Below are positions 6,690 through 12,344 of a stretch of DNA of 12,344 bases, one piece after another. Position numbers and translations under genes: made by a program. Source of the stretch: an uncultured Blautia sp. (GTDB taxonomy: Bacteria; Bacillota; Clostridia; Lachnospirales; Lachnospiraceae); assembly GCA_934358405.1 (NCBI GenBank), contig CAKRKL010000060.1, forward strand, positions 1 through 12,344, in the 5' to 3' direction. The notes under the pieces are model-generated. The model was not told the origin of the DNA and made no database searches. It was given only the letters and a program-made list of their open reading frames with translations. Position 1 is the first letter of the stretch. Every line of letters starts with the position of its first letter.

Positions 6690-6716
6690 ATACAATTGTA
6701 TAATCGGGAGACACTA
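6687..6716 (+). promoter_or_regulatory. Candidate SigG (forespore) promoter of the germination operon, nested in a terminator
   Basis: TGAATA (6687-6692), a 17-base spacer and GACACTA (6710-6716), which matches five of seven bases of the CATACTA-type SigG -10. SigG drives gerA-type operons in Bacillus subtilis. The predicted start near 6723 lies in the loop of the gntR terminator, so this transcript lacks the 5' arm and cannot form the terminator. No SigA promoter with a -35 is visible; the TATAAT at 6699-6704 has no -35 partner. Confidence 0.45.
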
Positions 6717-6741
6717 GGAGAGATGCCTGGTGTCTTTTTTT
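6709..6741 (+). terminator. Rho-independent terminator of ispE-gntR
   Basis: AGACACTAGG (6709-6718) pairs with CCTGGTGTCT (6726-6735) over ten base pairs with one G-U pair and a seven-base loop, followed by six T. It lies 20 bases after the gntR stop. Its 5' arm overlaps the candidate -10 of the germination operon promoter. Confidence 0.9.
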
Positions 6742-6769
6742 GTGTGTGAAATTCAATATGGTGGTGCAA

Positions 6770-8335
6770 ATGGGAGAAAATGATAATATTGTTATGATTT
6801 CAAAGGATGTTCGTGCTAATGAGAAATATATAAGAGAGCGGCTTCGGGATTGCAGCGACATTCAGATCAGGAGAATGCGTCTTGGTGAGGAACGCAAGGT
6901 AGACTGTCTGATGGTTTATATTGAAGTGGCTACCTCCAATATGATGCTGGAAGACTCGGCACTTGGAAAAATGATCGGGCATTTCTGGGAGATTTCACCG
7001 GAGCAGATTCAGAAATTTGTGGAATATAATGCTCTGGGAATTGCAGATGTAAAAAAGCTGACAGATATGGAACAGGTTTTTGCAAGTTTGCTTGCCGGAA
7101 ACGCAGTGTTTTTTATGGATGGCTTTGACCAGGCAATGAAAATCTCCAGCACAGGTTATCCAAGCATGGGTGTCACAGAAGTGGAAATGGAAAAGGTGCT
7201 TCGTGGGTCTAAGGAAGGCTTTTCTGATTCTGTAAAAACAAATTCCGCCCTGATCCGTAAGCGGCTTCGGGATACCAGGCTGAAGGTGGTGGAATTTTAT
7301 GTGGGAGAACGGTCTCATACGTTGGTACAGATGGTTTACATGGAAGATCTGGTGAGAGAAGAATTTCTGGAACAGGTAAAGGAGAGGCTGGAAGCTTTTC
7401 GAATTGACGGAATTCTGGACAGCGGAATGCTGGAGCAGCTTACAGAGGATTCCTGGTTTTCTCCTTTTCCGCAGTATCAGACTACGGAGCGCCCGGATCG
7501 GGCATCCCAGGAAATTCTTGGCGGAAAGGTGGTTTTGCTGTGTGACAATTCTCCATCAGCGCTGATCCTGCCGGGAGTGTTTAACAGCTTTATGGAAAGC
7601 GGAGAAGACTGGTACAATCGATTTGAGATTGCCTCCTTTCTTCGTGTGCTGCGGTATCTGGCTTTGGCAGCGGCAACTCTGCTTCCCGGGCTTTATCTGG
7701 CGGTGATACGGTTTCACACGCAGATTCTGCCGACGAATATGATTTTATCCTTCGCCCAGGCAAGAGAAGGAGTTCCCTTTTCCAGTATTGCGGAGCTGGT
7801 TCTTTTGGAGCTGTCCTTTGAGCTGATCCGGGAAGCGGGAGTAAGGATTCCGGGAGCACTTGGAAATGCAATGGGAATTGTGGGCGGTCTTATTGTAGGT
7901 TCAGCAGCTGTTGAGGCCAATCTGGTCAGTCCTATTGTAGTGATGGTTGTAGCCATCACTGCACTTGGCTCACTGGCAGTTCCAAATGAGGAATTTGCAT
8001 CTGCCTTTCGGCTTTTGAAATATTTCTTTTTGTTTCTGGGCGGATATCTGGGGATTTTCGGAATCGTAATCGGGCTATATCTCACAGTCTCCCATCTGGC
8101 GGGGCTTTTAAGCTTTGGAGTTCCATACCTGGTTCCATTTGTAAAATACAAAAGAGAAAACGGTACCGGAACAGGGATTTTGCGGGTGCCTTTTAGAAAA
8201 AGATGGAAAAGGCCGATGTATGCCAGGGAAGATGAAAGTGTACGGCTGCAAAGACAAAACCCTGGCAAAGAAGATGATCAAAAGGATAAGCCAAAAGAGC
8301 GCAGGGATGAGGAAAAGGGAGGCGAGATAGAATGA
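6770..8335 (+). CDS. Spore germination receptor subunit A (GerAA/GerKA family)
   Basis: 521 residues from ATG 6770, with a GGTGG-like ribosome site five bases upstream. A-subunits of nutrient germinant receptors sit in the spore inner membrane and, with B and C subunits, trigger germination on binding small molecules. A large soluble N-terminal region (about 1-290) carries the family signature RGSKEGFSDSVKTNSALIRKRLRD (146-168 region) and ends before membrane segments at about 293-313, 340-356, 364-380, 385-405 and 412-445. The C-terminal tail (460-521) is hydrophilic and rich in charged residues. In-frame starts at 6740 (TTG) and 6758 lack a good ribosome site, and 6740 lies in the terminator T run. 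The stop overlaps the next gene's start by four bases (ATGA), so translation is coupled. Confidence 0.93.
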   Translation: MGENDNIVMISKDVRANEKYIRERLRDCSDIQIRRMRLGEERKVDCLMVYIEVATSNMMLEDSALGKMIGHFWEISPEQIQKFVEYNALGIADVKKLTDMEQVFASLLAGNAVFFMDGFDQAMKISSTGYPSMGVTEVEMEKVLRGSKEGFSDSVKTNSALIRKRLRDTRLKVVEFYVGERSHTLVQMVYMEDLVREEFLEQVKERLEAFRIDGILDSGMLEQLTEDSWFSPFPQYQTTERPDRASQEILGGKVVLLCDNSPSALILPGVFNSFMESGEDWYNRFEIASFLRVLRYLALAAATLLPGLYLAVIRFHTQILPTNMILSFAQAREGVPFSSIAELVLLELSFELIREAGVRIPGALGNAMGIVGGLIVGSAAVEANLVSPIVVMVVAITALGSLAVPNEEFASAFRLLKYFFLFLGGYLGIFGIVIGLYLTVSHLAGLLSFGVPYLVPFVKYKRENGTGTGILRVPFRKRWKRPMYAREDESVRLQRQNPGKEDDQKDKPKERRDEEKGGEIE

Positions 8336-10032
8336 AATTTGCAGAGAATAATCGGATTTCACAACGGCAGCTGTATCGTCAGATCGTAATTGCATTTATT
8401 GCGCCATTTTTGCTTTGTCTTTTCAGAGGAAGGCGAAATCAGGGGCTTAGCGGTCTGATCGGAACTTTGCTGGCAATAACCGTGCTGTTGTTCTACGTGA
8501 TTTTTCTTATCCGGCTTGGCTACGCCTTTTCCAATCCCGGCAAAACAGCAGGGAGACTTTTGGGAAGGCTGTTGGGGATTTTTTTTGTTATTTACTGTAT
8601 TTTGGGAGCTGCTTTTTTACTGGAGCTGTTAGGAGAAATTGTTGCAGTAAGTCTTGGGACCGGTGTAAAAAAGCTATGGTTGTGTGTAATCGCTTTGGCT
8701 GTATGCAGTCTGGGCACATATCGGGGAATCCAACGCAGGGGGCGGATGGGGGAGGTGTCTGGCGGCCTGGTGCTTGTGGCAGTGGTGTTCATGCTGCTTT
8801 TATCTGCCGGACAGGGAAAATGGGAATATTTCCAGGAAATGCTGTGGAATTCTGAGCTTTCCGGAAAAAGGATTCTGGAGAGCGGATATTATGTGATCTG
8901 CGCATTTTCCGGACTGGGACTTCTGCCTTTTTTGCTGGAGTATACAGATAAAAAAAGAAGTGCGGCAAGAGGAAATGGGGAAAGCATCGGGAAAACCGTG
9001 GCATTGGCAGTGCTTACCCTTGGAATATTGTTAATCCTGACAGAGCTTCTTTTGCCTGCTGTATTTGGCTGGGGGAGATTACGGTATGAGAAGCATCCTA
9101 TCCTGCCACTTCTGGCAGGGGCTGATCTGCCGGGAAATGTGCTGGCTCGGTTTGATGTGCTGTGGATGGGCTTTCTTTTGTACAGCCTATTATTTTCTAT
9201 TGGAAGTTTTCTGCATTATGGACATCTTATTGTGGAAAAAACGGGGCTTGGCACCGGAAGAGTGTGGATAAGCCTGCTGGTTTTTGCAAGCATGATTATC
9301 AAAATCGGGGGTGTGGGGATCAGAGACTATTTTGAAGGATATCTGGGATATATTTTTGTTCCGGGAATGCTGCTGATTCAGATCAGTTTCTTTATAATGG
9401 GCAAAAAAAGATGGAAAAGAAAGGCGGCATCTGTCATTATTAGCTGCCTGGTTTTTATGCTTACCGGCTGCGGAGGTGTAGAGCCGGAGAAAAGGATGTA
9501 TCCACTGGCGCTTGGTGCAGATATAAAGGAGAACAGATTTGAACTGACATATGGGATTCCCGATCTTCCCAAAGCTACCGGGCAGGAAAAAAATGGAGAA
9601 GATCAGGGAAATACAGCGATTATGGTCAGTGGCGATTCCTTTGAAGAAATAGAGAAGCACTACAGTCTTACCCAGGAGAAATACCTGGATATGGGACATC
9701 TTGAAATACTGGTGCTGGGACAGTCATTGCTGGACAGCGGGCATTGGGAGCAGGTGCTGGAATACCTGAAACAGAATCCTGTCATAGGGGAAAACGTATA
9801 TGTTTTTCGCTGTCAAAATGCGGCAGAGGCGGTAAGCTGGGTAAGTCCTAAGAAGGCTTCTCTTGGGGAATACTTACAGGGACTTCTGGAAAACAATCCA
9901 AAGGGAAGTCCGGGACAGGCAGTTACGCTGCGAGAGCTTTATCATGAAATGTATGACAGAGGAGCACTTCCCGCCCTGCCGGAGCTGCTGCTTCAGGGAG
10001 AGGAGCTGGAGGTTGTGTTTCAGACCTTTTAA
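8332..10032 (+). CDS. Fused germination receptor protein: GerAB-type transporter domain joined to a shortened GerAC lipoprotein domain
   Basis: 566 residues from ATG 8332, with GGGAGG about ten bases upstream inside the gerA-type gene. Residues 1-355 are a GerAB-like, APC-superfamily membrane domain with roughly ten hydrophobic segments (for example 43-63, 82-105, 114-128, 145-159, 183-203, 222-244, 276-296, 310-328, 336-355). Without any stop the frame continues through MGKKRWKRK (356-364), a hydrophobic run and the lipobox MLTGC with C380, exactly like the signal peptide of a separate GerAC. Residues 381-566 match the GerAC N-terminal domain (EKRMYPLALGAD; later GHLEILVLGQSLL). The protein stops where that domain ends, so the GerAC C-terminal domain is missing, with no remnant in other frames downstream. 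There is no ribosome site before the internal ATG at 9397. Confidence 0.88.
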   Translation: MKFAENNRISQRQLYRQIVIAFIAPFLLCLFRGRRNQGLSGLIGTLLAITVLLFYVIFLIRLGYAFSNPGKTAGRLLGRLLGIFFVIYCILGAAFLLELLGEIVAVSLGTGVKKLWLCVIALAVCSLGTYRGIQRRGRMGEVSGGLVLVAVVFMLLLSAGQGKWEYFQEMLWNSELSGKRILESGYYVICAFSGLGLLPFLLEYTDKKRSAARGNGESIGKTVALAVLTLGILLILTELLLPAVFGWGRLRYEKHPILPLLAGADLPGNVLARFDVLWMGFLLYSLLFSIGSFLHYGHLIVEKTGLGTGRVWISLLVFASMIIKIGGVGIRDYFEGYLGYIFVPGMLLIQISFFIMGKKRWKRKAASVIISCLVFMLTGCGGVEPEKRMYPLALGADIKENRFELTYGIPDLPKATGQEKNGEDQGNTAIMVSGDSFEEIEKHYSLTQEKYLDMGHLEILVLGQSLLDSGHWEQVLEYLKQNPVIGENVYVFRCQNAAEAVSWVSPKKASLGEYLQGLLENNPKGSPGQAVTLRELYHEMYDRGALPALPELLLQGEELEVVFQTF

Positions 10033-10045
10033 CCCTGGTAGCATT

Positions 10046-10076
10046 TGAATATTGTAACAAAATTCAGGAAATACTT
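10046..10076 (+). promoter_or_regulatory. Candidate SigG-type promoter before the 73-residue protein
   Basis: TGAATA (10046-10051), an 18-base spacer and AATACTT (10070-10076), five of seven matches to a CATACTA-type -10. The predicted start near 10083 gives a leader of about 52 bases, similar to that of the germination operon. It lies 14 bases after the stop of the fused ger gene. The match is short and could be chance in AT-rich DNA. Confidence 0.3.
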
Positions 10077-10122
10077 TTTCTGACAGACAGGATTGCAGAT
10101 GCGATCACTTCTTTTAATTTGC

Positions 10123-10127
10123 GGAGG
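10123..10127 (+). promoter_or_regulatory. Ribosome binding site of the 73-residue protein
   Basis: GGAGG lies seven bases before ATG 10135, ideal spacing. It chooses this frame and start over the overlapping frame at 10119-10367, whose would-be start is inside this site. Confidence 0.75.
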
Positions 10128-10134
10128 TATTTCC

Positions 10135-10356
10135 ATGCTACATTTAAGAAAAATAAAATATCATGTATTAATTGCCCTTTTATCAGCTGTGCTGATTTTT
10201 CCGATTGTGGGGAACAAAAAGAAAAGCCAGGAGGTTCTTGCCTGGTGGGGAACGATTTATCCAAAGTTCTGTTTTATGGAGCAGGAAAAAATCACAAAGG
10301 ATGCGCATCCAAGATATCGTTTCTGGATAGTAGATACTTTATTTGGAACGGAATGA
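10135..10356 (+). CDS. Small membrane-anchored or secreted protein of unknown function downstream of the germination operon
   Basis: 73 residues from ATG 10135 with GGAGG at 10123-10127. I do not recognise a family. A basic start (LRKIKYH) and a hydrophobic segment at about 10-25 (HVLIALLSAVLIFPIV) form an uncleaved anchor or signal peptide; there is no lipobox. The remaining 48 residues are hydrophilic with aromatic pairs: VLAWWGTIYPKFCF at 34-47 and PRYRFWIVDTLFG at 59-71. It starts 102 bases after the fused ger gene and on the same strand, so it could be the last gene of that operon or have its own forespore-type promoter. A role in germination or the spore membrane is inference from position only. 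Initiation at 10093 would add 14 residues without a ribosome site. Confidence 0.65.
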   Translation: MLHLRKIKYHVLIALLSAVLIFPIVGNKKKSQEVLAWWGTIYPKFCFMEQEKITKDAHPRYRFWIVDTLFGTE

Positions 10357-10370
10357 ACACGCTATAGAGC

Positions 10371-10399
10371 TTGCAAGCCCGGTGCTTTGGTGTTAAAAT
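10371..10399 (+). promoter_or_regulatory. SigA-type promoter of murI with extended -10
   Basis: TTGCAA (10371-10376), a 17-base spacer and TAAAAT (10394-10399), preceded by TG one base upstream (TGTTAAAAT), an extended -10. Transcription should start near 10406, 37 bases before the murI start. It starts a unit of murI and the DUF1934 gene that ends at the terminator near 11780. Confidence 0.7.
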
Positions 10400-10442
10400 G
10401 GGGTGACAGAATGGAAGTAATATAGAATTTGGAGATAGATGA

Positions 10443-11264
10443 ATGAAGATAGATCGAGATGCCCCTGTAGGCGTATTTGATTCCGGTATCGGGGGGCTTA
10501 CCGTTGCCCGCGAGATTATGCGGAACCTTCCGTCAGAAAAAATCGTATATTTCGGAGACACTGCCCGTGTTCCCTATGGAAGTAAATCTAAGGAAACCAT
10601 TATCCGCTATTCCCGCCAGATCATCCGTTTTCTGGAAGAACAGAAGGTAAAGGCGATTGTGGTTGCCTGCAATACAGCCAGTGCCTTTGCCCTGGATGAA
10701 GTAAGAGCTGAATTTGACATTCCGATCCTGGGTGTGATTGAGGCCGGAGCGAAGGTGGCTGCTCAGGTTACCAGAAATAAGCGTGTTGGAATTATCGGTA
10801 CAGAGGGTACTGTAGGAAGCGGGATTCATGCAGCGGTTTTGAAGCAGATCGATCCGGAAATCACAGTAATCGGCAAGCCCTGTCCATTATTTGTTCCTCT
10901 TGTGGAAGAGGGCTGGATACATGATCCTGTGACAGTGGAGGTTGCCACCAGATATCTGAGGGAGCTTCAGGAAAAAGAGATTGATACATTGATTCTCGGA
11001 TGCACCCATTATCCTCTGCTTCGTTCTACCATCGGAGAAATCATGGGAGACGAAGTACAGCTGGTGAATCCGGCATATGAGACAGCTCTTGAGCTTAAGA
11101 AGCTTCTGAAGGAGCAGGGCATACAAAGTACAGGAGAGGGACAATCGGACTTTCCTTATCGCTTCTATGTGAGCGATCTGGCAGAGAAGTTCAAGGACTT
11201 TGCAAATTCGATTCTTCCCTTTGATGTAGAGAAGACACAGAAGATAGATATTGAGAAGTATTGA
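10443..11264 (+). CDS. murI: Glutamate racemase
   Basis: 273 residues from ATG 10443, with GGAG eight bases upstream. The enzyme interconverts L- and D-glutamate without a cofactor, supplying D-glutamate for peptidoglycan in the cytosol. Family motifs are complete: GVFDSGIGGLTV at 10-21 with D13/S14, YFGDTARVPYG at 36-46, the first catalytic cysteine C76 in VVACNTAS, the second C187 in LILGCTHYPLL, and E155 in VPLVEEG. Length is typical. The next gene begins 23 bases after the stop, so murI heads a two-gene unit. In this order it lies between spore germination genes and a sensor kinase, but it has its own strong promoter, so there is no functional link to either that I can see. Confidence 0.97.
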   Translation: MKIDRDAPVGVFDSGIGGLTVAREIMRNLPSEKIVYFGDTARVPYGSKSKETIIRYSRQIIRFLEEQKVKAIVVACNTASAFALDEVRAEFDIPILGVIEAGAKVAAQVTRNKRVGIIGTEGTVGSGIHAAVLKQIDPEITVIGKPCPLFVPLVEEGWIHDPVTVEVATRYLRELQEKEIDTLILGCTHYPLLRSTIGEIMGDEVQLVNPAYETALELKKLLKEQGIQSTGEGQSDFPYRFYVSDLAEKFKDFANSILPFDVEKTQKIDIEKY

Positions 11265-11287
11265 TAGAAAGAAATGGACAGAGAATT

Positions 11288-11734
11288 ATGGAAAAAGACG
11301 TTTTGATTCATGTAAAAGGTTTACATATGATGGACACTCCGGAAGGGGATGAGCCCATTGAGATTGTAGTTCCCGGGGAATATTATTTCCGCAATGGCAG
11401 CCACTATCTTCGTTATGAGGAAATGCTGGAGGATCATGGGGATCCTACAATAAACTATATTAAAATTTCCGCCAAGGGTATGGAGGTGCGCAAGAAGGGG
11501 CAGGTAAATACCCATATGGTATTTGAGCAGGGCAAACGTAATATGGCATTTTATACCACGCCCTTTGGAACCCTGGAGATGGGTATTTCTGCCACCAACC
11601 TGGAGCTGAAAGAGAGTGAAGGCCGGATTGATATGAAGGTAAATTACTCTCTGGATCTGAATCAGGAGCATGTCGCTGACTGTTGTCTGGATATTCATGC
11701 ACAGGGGAAGAACACAGCAGAATTTGTACTGTAA
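11288..11734 (+). CDS. DUF1934 / YwiB-like calycin-type beta-barrel protein
   Basis: 148 residues from ATG 11288; a weak purine-rich site (GGACAGAG) lies upstream. The sequence fits the DUF1934 family of small Firmicutes proteins, related to B. subtilis YwiB and predicted to fold as a lipocalin-like barrel: KDVLIHVKGLH at the start, VVPGEYYFRNGSHYLRYEE near 30-50, FYTTPFGTLEMGISATNL near 88-105 and DMKVNYSLDLNQE near 116-130. It has no signal peptide and no known reaction. An in-frame TTG at 11261 overlaps the murI stop and would add nine residues not expected in the family. It is probably cotranscribed with murI and ends three bases before the terminator hairpin. Confidence 0.82.
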   Translation: MEKDVLIHVKGLHMMDTPEGDEPIEIVVPGEYYFRNGSHYLRYEEMLEDHGDPTINYIKISAKGMEVRKKGQVNTHMVFEQGKRNMAFYTTPFGTLEMGISATNLELKESEGRIDMKVNYSLDLNQEHVADCCLDIHAQGKNTAEFVL

Positions 11735-11783
11735 GAAACAGCCGGAAATCACACTTTTACAAATGCGATTTCCGGCTGTTTTG
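11735..11783. terminator. Shared bidirectional terminator between the DUF1934 gene and the GHKL kinase gene
   Basis: AACAGCCGGAAATC (11737-11750) pairs perfectly with GATTTCCGGCTGTT (11767-11780) over 14 bp with a 16-base loop. On the plus strand the stem ends in TTTT; on the minus strand it is followed by TCTTAC within TTTCTT. The genes on either side converge here, so it should stop both. Confidence 0.9.
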
Positions 11784-11787
11784 GGCA

Positions 11788-12344
11788 TTATATAGAGAGA
11801 TTATTATGATTCTCAGCAGAATCACCTGCAGGTGCTGTGACAGAATTTGGCATGGGGATCAGAATCTTCAGATGAAACCAATGATCACTGGCACTGACAT
11901 CTACTGCACCGCCGTATTTCTGGGCAGTATATTGCACACTCTTTAAGCCATATCCATGAAACTGGGCATCCTTTTTGGTGGTTTCCGGAAGTCCTTTTCC
12001 AAGCTTCATATCTCCTTCGTAATAATTATCAAACAGAATAATAAGAAAATTTTTTCTGGAATGTGCATTGATATGGATCAGTCTTTTTTCTTTATCCGGA
12101 ATCTTTAATTCGCATTCTATGGCATTGTCCAGTGCATTGCCGAAGATGGAACTGATATCCATGGCATTCATGAAATCAAAAAGAGTACCGTCGATCACGC
12201 TTGTCATGGTAACGCCATGCTTCTGACAATAGAGTGTTTTCAGAGTGAGCATTACATCAAGCACGCTATTGCCGGTTTTATTCTGAGCCTCATAGTTCTG
12301 CAATTCTTCTTCCATCTGATTCAGATAAGCATTTCGTTTGTCCA
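11788..12344 (-). CDS. GHKL-type sensor histidine kinase (AgrC/VirS-like), C-terminal part (runs off right edge)
   Basis: 184 residues are visible, counted from the first full codon at 12342; the frame is open to the edge, so the gene starts outside. This is the catalytic end of an AgrC-like kinase that senses an extracellular signal through an N-terminal membrane domain and phosphorylates a LytTR-type response regulator. Visible parts are a coiled-coil-like start (QMEEELQNYEAQNKTGNSVLD), the ATP-binding N box NALDNA at 69-74, FDNYYEGD, the linker GLPETTKKD and the G box HGYGLKSV around 129-136, ending with WFHLKILIP. The phospho-accepting histidine and membrane segments lie beyond the edge. 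An internal ATG at 12315 is not the start, because family residues continue upstream of it. Partner regulator and signal are unknown. Confidence 0.9.
   Translation of the reverse strand, partial: DKRNAYLNQMEEELQNYEAQNKTGNSVLDVMLTLKTLYCQKHGVTMTSVIDGTLFDFMNAMDISSIFGNALDNAIECELKIPDKEKRLIHINAHSRKNFLIILFDNYYEGDMKLGKGLPETTKKDAQFHGYGLKSVQYTAQKYGGAVDVSASDHWFHLKILIPMPNSVTAPAGDSAENHNNLSI

Noticed and set aside
10064..10083. TCAGGAAA/TTTTCTGA hairpin after the fused ger gene as a terminator
   Set aside because: The stem is AT-rich with a wobble pair and no T run follows, so it is unlikely to terminate.
10033..10134. Remnant of a GerAC C-terminal domain after a frameshift
   Set aside because: The other two frames after 10032 show no GerAC-like sequence, so a simple frameshift does not explain the short C domain.
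10119..10367. Cysteine-rich 82-codon frame overlapping the 73-residue protein
   Set aside because: Its start lies in the ribosome site of the other frame, it has no ribosome site of its own, and it lacks the signal-like N-terminus.

Overview
The window looks like a chromosomal segment of an anaerobic, endospore-forming Clostridia member, most likely a Lachnospiraceae gut bacterium of the Blautia/Dorea/Ruminococcus gnavus kind. The evidence is moderate GC, AGGAGG-type ribosome binding sites, TTGACA/TATAAT-type promoters, spore genes (a SipL-like DUF3794-LysM protein and a GerA-family receptor), the non-mevalonate isoprenoid gene ispE, and an AgrC-like GHKL kinase. The genus is inference. I see no RNA gene, insertion sequence, phage gene or CRISPR array. 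No gap between genes exceeds 300 bases.

Layout. (1) 1-2053: a family 3 glycoside hydrolase running off the left edge on the minus strand, divergent from an AraC-type regulator, which makes a typical sugar-utilisation pair. (2) 2054-2869: a minus-strand plsC acyltransferase with a clear promoter, a structured leader and a good terminator. (3) 2980-5052: a PrcB-like lipoprotein followed closely by a SipL-like spore envelope protein, under an uncertain promoter that may be SigE-type. (4) 5073-6741: ispE and a GntR/FCD regulator in one unit with a SigA promoter, a FadR-type palindrome just after the predicted transcription start, and a strong terminator. (5) 6687-10032: a germination operon made of a GerAA subunit and one polypeptide joining GerAB to a shortened GerAC lipoprotein domain. 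A 73-residue membrane-anchored protein follows at 10135-10356. (6) 10371-11782: murI (glutamate racemase) and a DUF1934/YwiB-like gene, ending in a 14-bp terminator shared with (7), the C-terminal part of a GHKL sensor kinase on the minus strand that runs off the right edge.

The most interesting part is the germination locus. It has a GerAB-GerAC fusion that lacks the GerAC C-terminal domain and an unrecognised small protein right behind it. Both transcription units are preceded by TGAATA-N17/18-(ATACT-like) elements resembling SigG promoters. The upstream one is nested inside the preceding terminator, so transcripts starting there would lack its 5' arm. Other points worth checking are the apparently domain-permuted GH3 enzyme, the PrcB-SipL pairing, the plsC leader with two interleaved helices, and the GntR operator candidate.
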